Origin: Holosporaceae bacterium
GTDB taxonomy: Bacteria; Pseudomonadota; Alphaproteobacteria; UBA3830
Reading direction: 5' to 3'
NCBI GenBank assembly: GCA_031269645.1
Contig: JAISYW010000017.1
Span: 1 to 17,575, forward strand
Length of the DNA stretch: 17,575 bases
The translations under genes and the position numbers were made by a program. This document shows positions 1-8,513 of the stretch, one piece after another. The notes under the pieces are model-generated. The model saw only the letters and a program-made list of their open reading frames with translations. It made no database searches and had not been told where the DNA came from. Position 1 is the first letter of the stretch. Each line of letters opens with the position of its first letter.

Positions 1-906
1 AGGCCTAAAAATTACCACGGAAAGGTTCTTGAAAAGATCACTTTTCGTCAAGCTATAGAAAAATCCGTTAATACTGCTACCATAAGAAAAGCACAAGAGG
101 TAGGTATAAATAAAGTTGCGAAAATAGCAAAACAATTTGGTGTTTTTGATGGAATGCCGGAGTTCATGTCTTACGCTCTGGGCGCCGGCGAAACAACATT
201 ATTAAAACTTACGGCCGCGTACGCTATGTTTGGTAATGGAGGAAAGCGTATTTCTCCTACATTAGTAGACTATATTCAAGATAAGCATGGAGGAGTTATA
301 TTTAAAATAGACGAACGTTTGGTTGATGAAAACATCGGTTTTGACGCTGATCTTCCTCCAAAATTAAATGATAATCGGCAACAAATCCTAAGCGAACAGA
401 GTGTTTATCAGCTAACATCTCTACTAGAAGGGGTTATGCAAAGAGGATCAGGCGCTAGCGCCAATTTTCTGAATATTCCCATCGCTGGAAAAACCGGAAC
501 CAGTAATGATAGCAAAGATACGTGGTTTATCGGATATACTCCAGACATTGCCGTCGGAATATTTGTTGGTTTTGATGATTATTCGAAATCCCTTGGGGAA
601 AATGCCAACGGAGCCAATACGGCGTTACCTATTTTCATAGATTTTATGAAGGAGGTAAAAAAATATTTTACTCCAAAACCATTTAGAGTTCCCAAAGGTA
701 TTAATTTACGAAAAGTTGATGCAACAACCGGCGAAGCTCCAAATGAAAACTCACAAGCAATAATTACTGAAGCGTTCAAAGAGGACGAATATATCGAGTC
801 GTCAACAATTATTAATGAAAAAAGCGGAATAGCCGGCTTGTTAAAACAAGAAAAGGACGACAATCAACCGGATGATGATATAAAACCCGTTTTCGGAATT
901 TATTGA
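1..906 (+). CDS. mrcA: Penicillin-binding protein 1A, C-terminal part (partial)
   Basis: This is the 3' part of a class A penicillin-binding protein, the bifunctional glycosyltransferase/transpeptidase that polymerises and cross-links peptidoglycan on the outer face of the inner membrane. The frame is open from base 1, so the gene starts upstream; 301 codons are visible, ending in TGA. They cover the second half of the transpeptidase domain: the SxN motif reads SVN (visible residues 22-24), the typical LGAGETT segment follows, and the KTGT motif lies at bases 490-501. The catalytic SxxK serine and the glycosyltransferase domain must lie before the window. After the domain there is a short acidic tail (DDNQPDDD), common in this family. 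An internal ATG at 154 is not the real start, because the SVN motif lies before it. Family assignment is firm; choosing PBP1A over other class A paralogues is inference from the sequence style. Confidence 0.93.
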   Translation, partial: RPKNYHGKVLEKITFRQAIEKSVNTATIRKAQEVGINKVAKIAKQFGVFDGMPEFMSYALGAGETTLLKLTAAYAMFGNGGKRISPTLVDYIQDKHGGVIFKIDERLVDENIGFDADLPPKLNDNRQQILSEQSVYQLTSLLEGVMQRGSGASANFLNIPIAGKTGTSNDSKDTWFIGYTPDIAVGIFVGFDDYSKSLGENANGANTALPIFIDFMKEVKKYFTPKPFRVPKGINLRKVDATTGEAPNENSQAIITEAFKEDEYIESSTIINEKSGIAGLLKQEKDDNQPDDDIKPVFGIY

Positions 907-1085
907 CGGTAGGGTTTTGTTAAATCAATCTGCTGTATGTTCTTTCAAAATAAAGTGATACCGCGCAAATCCAGTATCCAAAAAGCTTATTCCTTCAATA
1001 AGTGCAATCCCGAATTTTTTCCATTAAAACTTTCCTTACCAATGAACTGTAAAATATGAATTACCGATTCTTCTGGGGAATCAAT

Positions 1086-2573
1086 ATGACAGATGATTTT
1101 GTATTTAAAAGCATAGGTGAAATTTTAATAAACAAAGGATTACTAACCCATGAACATATTTCGATCATAGTAAAATCTCAAAACAATTCAAATCGTTTAT
1201 TTGGACAGTTGGCTGTTAGTCTTGGTTTTTTAAAGGAAGATGCACTTCTAAAAGTACTGTCGGAAATATATGTGATTGACATAGTCAGTTTGGAATTTCT
1301 TTATGTTAATAAAGAAACCCTTATGCTACTTGATTATGAAACCGCAGTTTTGTGTTCGGCTGTTCCTTTTTTTACGAATGAAAATTTTATAAAAATTGCA
1401 ATTTTAGATCCGGGAAATTTATCTGCAATAGATATGATTAGATCGCGTTTTAAAAATCTGACAGTCGAATTTTTTATAGCTAAAGAAAGTGAAATTTTAC
1501 GTTTCTTAGAAATCATGAAATGCAATGCAGAATTCATAGAAAAAGACCCGCTTTTTTTGCTTAATAAAATTATTTTCGATTCGGTTGAAGCAAAAGCCAG
1601 CGATATTCATTTCGAACCTGCGGAAAATCTAGTGCGAGTACGCGTAAGAATAGACGGAATTTTATATGTTTTACAAACGATAGACTATGAATTTTGGATG
1701 CGCATGAAATCTAAACTAAAACTAATGGCGAATTTAAATATCACCGAGAATCGTCGCCCCCAAAGCGGGCATACTCGCATATATTTAGCAGGCAAAGCGA
1801 TTGATTTGAGAATATCCACTCATCCCGGGATTTTTGGAGAAAATTTTGTCGTAAGAATTTTCGATTTATTAAACGGCGTTATGTCATTGGCGGAATTAGG
1901 ATTTTTGGAGGAAGATTTTCTATGGTTAAAGAAGGCAATTTCGTTCCCAAGCGGAATATTTTTAATTGTTGGTCCAACTGGATCTGGAAAAACAACGACT
2001 CTGTATTCGTTACTAAAGGAAATAAACTCTCAATCGGTTAATATCATGACATTAGAGGATCCAGTTGAATATCAAATCGAAGGAATCAAGCAATTGGATT
2101 TAAGAGAAGAAGGTATTTTGTCATTTTCTGACGGAGTCCGCTCGATTTTAAGGCAAGATCCTGATGTTATGTTAATCGGTGAAATTCGCGACGAAGCGAC
2201 GGCCGCGACTGCAATTCGAGCGTCATTAACCGGTCGCTTGGTATTGGCCACTTTACATGCCGCTACCCCAATAGAAGGAATTCGAAGATTAATTGATCTT
2301 GGATTAAAATTATCTGATTTTATCCCTTCCATGATCGGCATTTTTTCTCAACGACTTGTACGATATTTAGTCGACGGAGAGTACAAAAGTAGATTTCCAA
2401 TCGCAGAATATATTTATTTTTCTGAAACGTTAAAAAAAAATCTCTTGCAAAAAAACGATATAAGTATTTGCAAAGTCGATAAAAGTTTTAGAACAGCATC
2501 AGCGAAAGCTCTAAAAGATAAATTAACCGATTCGGAGGAAATAAAAAGGGTTTTGGGAAATGGCGATATATAA
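1086..2573 (+). CDS. gspE: GspE/PilB-family secretion ATPase lacking the zinc module
   Basis: Cytoplasmic hexameric ATPase of the type II secretion/type IV pilus family, which powers pilin or pseudopilin assembly through the GspF and GspL proteins. The N-terminal ~150 residues resemble the GspE_N/MshEN domain. The ATPase core carries Walker A GPTGSGKT (residues about 296-303), the Asp-box region TLEDPVEYQ, Walker B LIGEIRD (about 363-369) and the His box ATLHA. The family usually has a C-x2-C zinc-binding insert after QRLVR; here the chain goes from SQRLVRYL straight to a short tail with no cysteine pair. I prefer ATG 1086 because GGGGA lies 7 bases before it; an in-frame ATG at 1056 would add ten residues but has no ribosome site. 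A TAAAAT hexamer at 1050-1055 could be a -10 box, which would also favour 1086. The gene overlaps gspF by 14 bases. The sequence does not decide between GspE and PilB. Confidence 0.92.
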   Translation: MTDDFVFKSIGEILINKGLLTHEHISIIVKSQNNSNRLFGQLAVSLGFLKEDALLKVLSEIYVIDIVSLEFLYVNKETLMLLDYETAVLCSAVPFFTNENFIKIAILDPGNLSAIDMIRSRFKNLTVEFFIAKESEILRFLEIMKCNAEFIEKDPLFLLNKIIFDSVEAKASDIHFEPAENLVRVRVRIDGILYVLQTIDYEFWMRMKSKLKLMANLNITENRRPQSGHTRIYLAGKAIDLRISTHPGIFGENFVVRIFDLLNGVMSLAELGFLEEDFLWLKKAISFPSGIFLIVGPTGSGKTTTLYSLLKEINSQSVNIMTLEDPVEYQIEGIKQLDLREEGILSFSDGVRSILRQDPDVMLIGEIRDEATAATAIRASLTGRLVLATLHAATPIEGIRRLIDLGLKLSDFIPSMIGIFSQRLVRYLVDGEYKSRFPIAEYIYFSETLKKNLLQKNDISICKVDKSFRTASAKALKDKLTDSEEIKRVLGNGDI

Positions 2574-3741
2574 ATATAAAGCGCTGACCAAAGAAGGATT
2601 TAAAAAGGACGGTTCAATTCTGGCGAATGATTATAGACAAGCTTACGACTTACTACATGAGAAACAATATCAACCAATGCACATTAGAAAAATATACTTT
2701 GCTTCAAGAAAAGTTAATCTCGAAGATTTATTAATGTTCTTTATGCATATGAATTTTCAATTGAAATGTAAAGTAGGAATTAACGATGCCATTGAATCGT
2801 TTATCGATTTTCATGGCAATAAAGTTTTAAATGCATCTTTGTTGGATATTGTAAATGCCATAAAGGATGGAGAAAACATCGGCGACGCTTTTGAAAAATG
2901 CAACGGTATTTTTGACGATACAATAATTGGATTGCTACGATCTGCGGAGAAAACTGGAAAAACCTCGGACGTTATTTCCAATATTTTGAGTTTTCTGAAA
3001 CTTCAAACTGATTGGAAAAACAATGTGAAACGAATTATTGCATATCCAATTTTTATAGCGCTAATTGCCGTACTTATTTTGATTTTAAGCGTAGGAATTC
3101 TTGGACCGCAGGTGGTTTCTTTGGTACAAGATTTTGGGAACGGAGATATTCCAATACTTACGAAGATTACCATAGAGTTAATACCGCAAATATCAAGAAT
3201 TATCGGCTATTTTTTGCCGACGATATTTATAACGACGCTTATTTTATTATCTACTAAGGACAGCAGAAAATTTTTATCGAATATGTTGTTTAAAATACCC
3301 AAAATTGGTCTTCTCACTATAAAAATTTCTCTATGGCAGTTTTGTAAAATTTTGCACATAGCGCTGAGCGCTAAATTAGATTTTATACAAGCCCTAAATT
3401 TAGCGATCGAAACAATCAAATTTGAAAGTATTAAAGACGAATTGAAAAATATACAAAGCCATATAACAGACGGATATAAAATATCCGATTCGTTCTCTAA
3501 ATCTCAAATCATACCAAGCGGCATAATTATGGCTTTATATATTGGAGAAGAAGGCAACGATTTGGCGGCCAGTTTTAATCATATAAGCGAAACCCAGTAT
3601 GAAGAAATATTGTTTGATATCAAGTCGTTAGGACAATTTTTAAGCATAGGACTAACTTTGTTTACCGGATTAGTACTGATATTCATTTTGTGCAGTCTTT
3701 TTTATCCGATTTATAATTATATTGAGATAGTTGGGGTATAA
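2560..3741 (+). CDS. gspF: GspF/PilC-family inner-membrane platform protein
   Basis: Polytopic inner-membrane protein at the centre of the type II secretion/type IV pilus assembly platform, thought to pass the ATPase movement on to the growing pseudopilus. The length (393 residues) is normal. It opens with the typical MAIYKYKALTKEG segment and contains two T2SSF repeats, about residues 55-165 and 265-370. Hydrophobic segments lie near 160-190, 215-232 and 365-390, as in GspF. The recurring family pattern LRSAEKTG is visible after the first repeat and LYIGEEGND after the second, matching the usual GE-x-[TS]G positions. It overlaps the end of gspE, so the two are surely co-transcribed and probably translationally coupled; the next gene starts 5 bases after its stop. 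Confidence 0.92.
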   Translation: MAIYKYKALTKEGFKKDGSILANDYRQAYDLLHEKQYQPMHIRKIYFASRKVNLEDLLMFFMHMNFQLKCKVGINDAIESFIDFHGNKVLNASLLDIVNAIKDGENIGDAFEKCNGIFDDTIIGLLRSAEKTGKTSDVISNILSFLKLQTDWKNNVKRIIAYPIFIALIAVLILILSVGILGPQVVSLVQDFGNGDIPILTKITIELIPQISRIIGYFLPTIFITTLILLSTKDSRKFLSNMLFKIPKIGLLTIKISLWQFCKILHIALSAKLDFIQALNLAIETIKFESIKDELKNIQSHITDGYKISDSFSKSQIIPSGIIMALYIGEEGNDLAASFNHISETQYEEILFDIKSLGQFLSIGLTLFTGLVLIFILCSLFYPIYNYIEIVGV

Positions 3742-3746
3742 AATAA

Positions 3747-4943
3747 ATGTATGCCTTATGCGAAGACGAGCAAGTAACGATCTTTTCGGAATATACAAAA
3801 AGCATTTCTTACAAGAATTTTTTTCACAATTATAAAAGCTACAAAGTAATTTTTGATGTAGCAAATACAGATTTTTCATTAGAAAAACTAAAGAATTGTT
3901 CTCTATTTGACGCTTTCAAAGTTTTATATTGCAAGAAAAAAGCGCTACTTGATTTTGAAGATACTTTTTTAATTCCTAAGGACAATTTTAGTTGTTTCCG
4001 AAAAACAAATTATTATATTCAAAAAATCTCGTTTAAAAACAATGGGTTATTTCGCAAATTAAATTTAAAGGAAGGGGTGTTTTTAATAGAAAGCGTTATA
4101 TATGAATTTTGTAAAAATATTACAGAAATAGATGAAGAAACTTGGTGGTTGTATGTCGCCAAACATAATGTTAATACAAGAATTATCGCTGGAATTAGCG
4201 GAGGTATAGTTTTATCCAGATTTCTTTCGGAAAACCTAAATATATCAGATGAAGTTCTTAAAACAATTATTTATTTAAAAAGATTTGGGTTAGAAAAGAT
4301 TATAAAAATCATCACGCCATTGAATGAAATAGAGAAAAGCCTACATAGAATCGAAAATTACAAAATATTTAAAATAAGCCAATATACAAATACGACTTTA
4401 GTTGAATTTTTATCGCGCGCAAAAGGCATAAAAAAAATATGTGTTCGAGATAGTTATATTACTCGCTTTAGCATTAGCCAAATCTATCGAATATTATATG
4501 TTGCCATTTTTTGTTTGGGATGTTTATGGGTATACTTACACGAAAGTATTTTAGAAAATGAAAAATCAATTGCATTACTAAAAAAAGACGTAACTGTTTC
4601 GCATGAAAATTTGCGTTTTAAAAAAATAAACGGCAATAACTTTTTATTTGTGGAACGATTAGTTGCCGTCCTTAAAGATTCAATTAATCCGATTGATATA
4701 TTTCGCAAGATATCTAAGGTGTGTAACGATAACAAAATTAAAGCCGAACTAATATCTCTGGAAAATAGTAATCTTATTAAAATAAAAACGGCTTTAGGTA
4801 ATGAAGAATCCAAAAAATTATTGAATATATCAAATACGCAATTTGAAATAAAAATAGAAAAACCAACCGCGCCGAATGAAGAATACGAAGAACTCGGCGT
4901 AGATAAAAAAAGCATCGTCATCATATGCATACATATAAAATAA
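3747..4943 (+). CDS. Putative GspL-like (PilM/PilN-like) bitopic platform protein
   Basis: Not identified by a strong motif, but position and architecture fit GspL, the bitopic protein that docks the GspE ATPase to the inner membrane. The order is a cytoplasmic domain of about 240 residues, one transmembrane segment at about 246-264 (IYRILYVAIFCLGCLWVYL), a short charged helix likely to be coiled coil (about 265-300), and a small periplasmic alpha/beta domain (about 300-380). Within the first domain the stretch VNTRIIAGISGGIVLSRFL (142-160) resembles the 'R.v....G.l.fTR' strand pattern of GspL/PilM actin-like folds. The gene follows gspF by 5 bases and overlaps the next gene by 19. It is very AT-rich (28% GC in one counted line), which makes similarity searches hard. 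The role is inference; that it belongs to the secretion operon is well supported by the spacing. Confidence 0.6.
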   Translation: MYALCEDEQVTIFSEYTKSISYKNFFHNYKSYKVIFDVANTDFSLEKLKNCSLFDAFKVLYCKKKALLDFEDTFLIPKDNFSCFRKTNYYIQKISFKNNGLFRKLNLKEGVFLIESVIYEFCKNITEIDEETWWLYVAKHNVNTRIIAGISGGIVLSRFLSENLNISDEVLKTIIYLKRFGLEKIIKIITPLNEIEKSLHRIENYKIFKISQYTNTTLVEFLSRAKGIKKICVRDSYITRFSISQIYRILYVAIFCLGCLWVYLHESILENEKSIALLKKDVTVSHENLRFKKINGNNFLFVERLVAVLKDSINPIDIFRKISKVCNDNKIKAELISLENSNLIKIKTALGNEESKKLLNISNTQFEIKIEKPTAPNEEYEELGVDKKSIVIICIHIK

Positions 4944-5668
4944 AACTCACATTTATATTTTGTGCGCTATTAGTTTTAACGCTTCTTTGTTTTATGAAAT
5001 TCACGGAATTTACTGATTTGAATAAGCAAAAAGATAAGCTTATTAAACAAATGGACGACACTAACAAATTAGTCTCCGACATTAAAAGCGCTTCATTCCC
5101 TGCTTTGCAGTTCAAAAATAAAATTTTTAGCGATAATACGGATATAAAAAAATTAGTGGAACAAATTTCACGAAAATTGCTTATAAAAAACATTTTATTA
5201 AAAGAAAATACAAGCGTTCATGAAAACGAAAAAATTTTAGAAACAAAATTTACTGTTTTAAAAGAAAAACAAATTTATGAATTCATAGATGCACTATACC
5301 GCGAATTAGCAGGAATTGTTAAATTCGAATCTATAAAAATTATAAAATCTAACGAGAAACAATTATCCGTTAAAATTTTATGTAAAATTTTTATGATCGA
5401 TAAAGATATCGCAATAAATTCAATAGAAATAACAAGAGGCGGCAACCGACATAATAACGTAAAATCCCTAAATTTCTTCGTTTTAGAAAAGGCGACTTTA
5501 CATACTTTATTCTGTATTATAAACAATTCAAAAGCATATATAGACGATTCTTGGTTTCGTATTGGAGACAAAATCGAAGATTATAAAATCACCGGCATAT
5601 ACAGTAATTTTATAGAAATTCAAAATGATAACCAAAAATCTATCATAAAATTAGGTTCTTCTTGGTAA
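4925..5668 (+). CDS. Putative GspM/PilO-like protein with a GspC/PilP-like C-terminal domain
   Basis: Probable inner-membrane scaffold subunit of the secretion/pilus machine. It has a short cytoplasmic start, one transmembrane segment (about 8-25), a lysine-rich probable coiled coil (about 30-58), then a periplasmic alpha/beta stretch (about 65-168) like the ferredoxin-type domain of GspM/PilO. After a glycine-containing linker (RGGNRHNN, 171-178) comes a different module, about 185-247: LHTLFCIINNSKAYIDD, WFRIGDKI, then YKITGIYSNFIEIQ and a final IIKLG. That is the order seen in the GspC HR/PilP beta domain (residue x-x-GD x-I, 'gy.I..I....V.i', terminal 'l.lg'). If so, two normally separate scaffold proteins are fused. 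Start ATG 4925 lies inside the upstream gene (19-base overlap), so translation is probably coupled. It faces serC convergently with only 20 bases between the stops. About 20% GC in one counted line. Confidence 0.55.
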   Translation: MHTYKIKLTFIFCALLVLTLLCFMKFTEFTDLNKQKDKLIKQMDDTNKLVSDIKSASFPALQFKNKIFSDNTDIKKLVEQISRKLLIKNILLKENTSVHENEKILETKFTVLKEKQIYEFIDALYRELAGIVKFESIKIIKSNEKQLSVKILCKIFMIDKDIAINSIEITRGGNRHNNVKSLNFFVLEKATLHTLFCIINNSKAYIDDSWFRIGDKIEDYKITGIYSNFIEIQNDNQKSIIKLGSSW

Positions 5669-5688
5669 AGACGTTTTCCATTATAGCT

Positions 5689-6828
5689 CTATAATTCTGG
5701 AACAAGATGTTCATACGCAACTTCTATTCTCGGAAGAAAATTCTTCAGAATATCGGATTCAATAGTTGGGCCGCACCAAATTCTCAAGTGCGGCTTTGTT
5801 AAAATATGTCCAAGAAAATCAAACCCCGATTGCTCTTCTTCGCAAAAATCGACGATTTTTTTCATAAATCCCCATTTTTCAGCTTCCGATAGTTGTTGAT
5901 ATTTTTGCTCATCTATATCTAAACATGCGATATGATGTGCTCGATACTTTTCATGAACTAAAAATTTAAAGACAGAATTTCGAGAAACCCAATCCTTTAT
6001 AACACTATAATTTTCTTCGACCCTTTGCTTAAGCGAAGCAATGCCTCCAATTTTTTCAGCCCAAAGCAATGCGTTTCGGAAATCTTCAACACATATCATA
6101 GAAGGAGTATTTATAGTGCGCCCCTCAAAAATATTGAAATTTATTTTTTTATCGTCAGCTATTCTAAATATTCTCGGAATTGGCCAAGAAGGTTTATTGG
6201 ATTCTAAGCGAGCAATTGCTTTGGGACTGAGAACTATCATTCCAAAACCTGCTTCTCCTCCCAATCCTTTCTGCCAAGAAAATGCAGTAGCATCTAATTT
6301 GCTCCAATCAATATCAAATACAAACATTGCAGAAGCGGCATCGCAGATTGTTAATCCTTTTCTATTGGATTTTATCCAATTAGCGTCTTGAAACGATGTC
6401 CCAGAAGTAGTTGAAGTCCAACAAAACACCGTATCCCTGTTAAAATCGAGATCTTTTGTGTCAGCCATAGCTGGAAAATCAGCTCTAAACACACAAACGT
6501 CTTTTAATTTCAATTCGTTAACTATATCGTTTTCCCAATGTCTACTGAAAACGCAATGAGAAAGTACATTAACGCCGTCGGCGCCTAACAAAGACCATAA
6601 TAACATCTCCATAGCACCTGAACTGGAAGCGTTTACCATAGCAACTAGATAATCGTTTGGTATTTTTAATATTTTTCTTTGAAGTTTTAGAATATCCTGT
6701 ATCATACATAATCCGTCTTTGGATCTATGAGAGCGACCTGCTAAAACGCCGGCCGGAGAAGTCCATCCGGGATGTTTTGCGCATGGTCCAGACGAAAAAT
6801 TTACCTTATTAATTTTCTGTGTTTGCAT
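5689..6828 (-). CDS. serC: Phosphoserine aminotransferase
   Basis: Pyridoxal-phosphate enzyme that transfers the amino group from glutamate to 3-phosphohydroxypyruvate, the second step of serine synthesis; it acts in the cytoplasm. The length (379) fits the alphaproteobacterial/Methanosarcina-type SerC subfamily. Visible landmarks are the FSSGPCAKHPGW opening, the phosphate-binding ASSSGAMEM turn (67-75), Asp163 in CDAASAMF (cofactor ring nitrogen) and the Schiff-base Lys187 in SWQKGLGGE. The same enzyme can serve phosphohydroxythreonine in pyridoxal synthesis. It lies 96 bases downstream of the ABC importer on the same strand, but the low GC is like the host genes, not like the importer. No serA or serB is in the window. 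A TATCAT hexamer about 30 bases upstream might be a -10 box, but I see no good -35, so I do not call a promoter. Confidence 0.95.
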   Translation of the reverse strand: MQTQKINKVNFSSGPCAKHPGWTSPAGVLAGRSHRSKDGLCMIQDILKLQRKILKIPNDYLVAMVNASSSGAMEMLLWSLLGADGVNVLSHCVFSRHWENDIVNELKLKDVCVFRADFPAMADTKDLDFNRDTVFCWTSTTSGTSFQDANWIKSNRKGLTICDAASAMFVFDIDWSKLDATAFSWQKGLGGEAGFGMIVLSPKAIARLESNKPSWPIPRIFRIADDKKINFNIFEGRTINTPSMICVEDFRNALLWAEKIGGIASLKQRVEENYSVIKDWVSRNSVFKFLVHEKYRAHHIACLDIDEQKYQQLSEAEKWGFMKKIVDFCEEEQSGFDFLGHILTKPHLRIWCGPTIESDILKNFLPRIEVAYEHLVPEL

Positions 6829-6924
6829 AAAATATTTCGCGTTTTGTGCTTTAATGATACCACAACTTATTTAAAAACGCCCGGTCTTTACTAAGAATGC
6901 TTCATTGGATGAAATACACAAAAA

Positions 6925-7779
6925 TCATGCTCTTTTCAGAATGCGATTTTTGGGCAATGCAGTCACCAATAGCACAACGCTTCCAGTAAAAAATTTCAGA
7001 TCCGACGGAGCGAGCCCAAAAGACAGTGCAATTCCCTGCGCTTGTTGATACACAAGCGCTCCCAACAGCGGAGCCACTAGCTGTTGACTTAACGTTGCGT
7101 TTCCCACCATGACTTCGCCGATCATCAGGCTGGCGAGGCCGTGGATCAGGATTCCCACGCCGATTCCAACGTCCATGTAGTTCTGTAGCTGCACAATCAA
7201 GCTTCCGGCAAGTCCGAACATGGTTCCGGAGACAAATAGCCCGAAGATGGTGTATTTTTCGATGCTGATTTTCTGTTGTTTTGCGAGATTCGGATTCATT
7301 CCGACAGCCCGAAATCTCAATCCGAAATCTGTGCGCAGGAACACGGCAAATGGAATCACACAAACCGCTAGAATCGCTGCGATTATCAGTATGTTATGGC
7401 CGATACTTTCCTGAAACAGTCCGCCGCAATCGAATAGGGCGATGTTCGGCTTGCCCATGACGCGTAGATTTACGCTGTAGGCCATGGTACTGAGGATAAT
7501 TCCCGCCAGCATGGAATTAACGCGCAGTTTCAAATGAATTAACGCCGTGCAAATTCCCATAATTCCGGCTCCTACCATACTAGCGGGAATCGCCACTACC
7601 GTAATGTGATGCATTCCGGTCAACATACAGACGGCGCAGACGGCTCCGCCCAGCGGATAGGCTCCGTCGGCGGTCAGGTCTGCAAAATCCAAAAACCGAA
7701 ATGGAATCATGATGCCGTAGGCTATGATGGCCAAAATGAAGCCCTGCTGTAGGCCGTTTACGATCAGGTCAATGGACAT
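6925..7779 (-). CDS. ABC importer permease, TrpY-like uncharacterised family
   Basis: Inner-membrane permease of an ABC importer in the BPD_transp_2 group (the livH/rbsC-like fold), of the type found with TrpX-like binding proteins. It is highly hydrophobic with about eight membrane segments. The cytoplasmic coupling region is visible as GLRFRAVGMNPNLAKQQKIS (153-172), matching the 'RavG.Np.aA...Gi' pattern of this permease group. The start at 7779 is supported by a strong GGGAGGGG ribosome site a few bases upstream, and the start overlaps the end of the ATPase gene by 16 bases. It is the last gene of the three-gene minus-strand operon. Base composition is much richer in GC than the window average (50-55% in two counted lines), pointing to transfer from another lineage. 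The substrate cannot be read from sequence; relatives are described as tryptophan/tyrosine or other amino-acid importers. Confidence 0.88.
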   Translation of the reverse strand: MSIDLIVNGLQQGFILAIIAYGIMIPFRFLDFADLTADGAYPLGGAVCAVCMLTGMHHITVVAIPASMVGAGIMGICTALIHLKLRVNSMLAGIILSTMAYSVNLRVMGKPNIALFDCGGLFQESIGHNILIIAAILAVCVIPFAVFLRTDFGLRFRAVGMNPNLAKQQKISIEKYTIFGLFVSGTMFGLAGSLIVQLQNYMDVGIGVGILIHGLASLMIGEVMVGNATLSQQLVAPLLGALVYQQAQGIALSFGLAPSDLKFFTGSVVLLVTALPKNRILKRA

Positions 7780-8507
7780 TTTTCCCCTCCCTCGTGCATC
7801 AAACTTTGATTCTCGAATCTATGAAACATTTCCAACAGAGATTGTATTTTCAGCTCTGATTTTTCTTTTCCGCCTATGTCGGCGACTATTCGCCCCTTGT
7901 GCATCATGATCAGACGATCCCCGTATTTCACGGCGTCTTCCAGATTGTGTGTAATCATGAGCGTCGTAACTTGGAGTTCGCGTACAGATCGCGCCGTGTA
8001 TTCCATCAGCTCTTTCTGCATTTTGGGGTCCAGAGCGGACGTGTGTTCGTCTAACAACAAAATTTTCCTGCCAGAGATCAGCGCCATCAGAGTAGCAACG
8101 GTTTGGCGCTGCCCGCCGGATAGAATCCCAAGCGGCTGGTCGATGAACTTTTCCAAACCGATGTTCAACGATCTGACATTGGCGATGGCCTCGGTTGCAT
8201 GCCGTCGGTAGAAAGCGAAACGCGGCGTTTTCATGCGGCTCAGAGCGATATTTTCCAGCATGGTCATGGCGGGAATCGTCCCCTTATTCACATCCTGCAC
8301 GACCTGGGCTACTTCTCCATTCCGCCTAATCTCTCCGGAATCCGCAAAATATTCTCCGCTGATAATTTTTAGCAATGTAGATTTTCCGGAGCCATTTGCC
8401 CCCACGACGGTGCAAAATTCTCCTTCTTTCAGCGATAAATTTATGCCCTTCAGAACGGGTTCAAAAACTCCACTGAAAGACTTTGTAACGTTGTTTAAAC
8501 TCAGCAT
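7764..8507 (-). CDS. ABC importer ATP-binding protein, TrpZ-like
   Basis: Cytoplasmic ATPase of the importer. All ABC motifs are intact: Walker A GANGSGKST (36-44), Q-loop Gln71 in VVQD, signature LSGGQRQ (129-135), Walker B ILLLDE (149-154) with the catalytic Glu154, D-loop SALD, and H-loop His187 in MITHN. The length (247) is normal. The start at 8507 has GGAG about 9 bases upstream, inside the end of the binding-protein gene, whose stop lies 6 bases away. The 3' end overlaps the permease gene by 16 bases, so the three proteins are almost certainly made together. It shares the raised GC content of the cassette. It belongs to the subfamily of uncharacterised ABC ATPases that travel with TrpX-like binding proteins. 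Confidence 0.93.
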   Translation of the reverse strand: MLSLNNVTKSFSGVFEPVLKGINLSLKEGEFCTVVGANGSGKSTLLKIISGEYFADSGEIRRNGEVAQVVQDVNKGTIPAMTMLENIALSRMKTPRFAFYRRHATEAIANVRSLNIGLEKFIDQPLGILSGGQRQTVATLMALISGRKILLLDEHTSALDPKMQKELMEYTARSVRELQVTTLMITHNLEDAVKYGDRLIMMHKGRIVADIGGKEKSELKIQSLLEMFHRFENQSLMHEGGEKCPLT

Positions 8508-8513
8508 TTCATC

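Noticed and set aside
981..1019. CTTATT/AATAAG hairpin before T6 as the PBP1A terminator
   Set aside because: The stem is only 6 weak pairs and the T-tract lies about 13 bases beyond it; too weak to call.
4484..4930. 148-codon minus-strand ORF inside the GspL-like gene
   Set aside because: It lies antisense to a gene tightly spaced within an operon; the protein resembles nothing and is typical of AT-rich shadow frames.
6902..7363. 153-codon minus-strand ORF overlapping the permease gene
   Set aside because: Same strand, different frame, with an arginine- and cysteine-rich low-quality protein; the permease frame has clear family motifs and a strong ribosome site.
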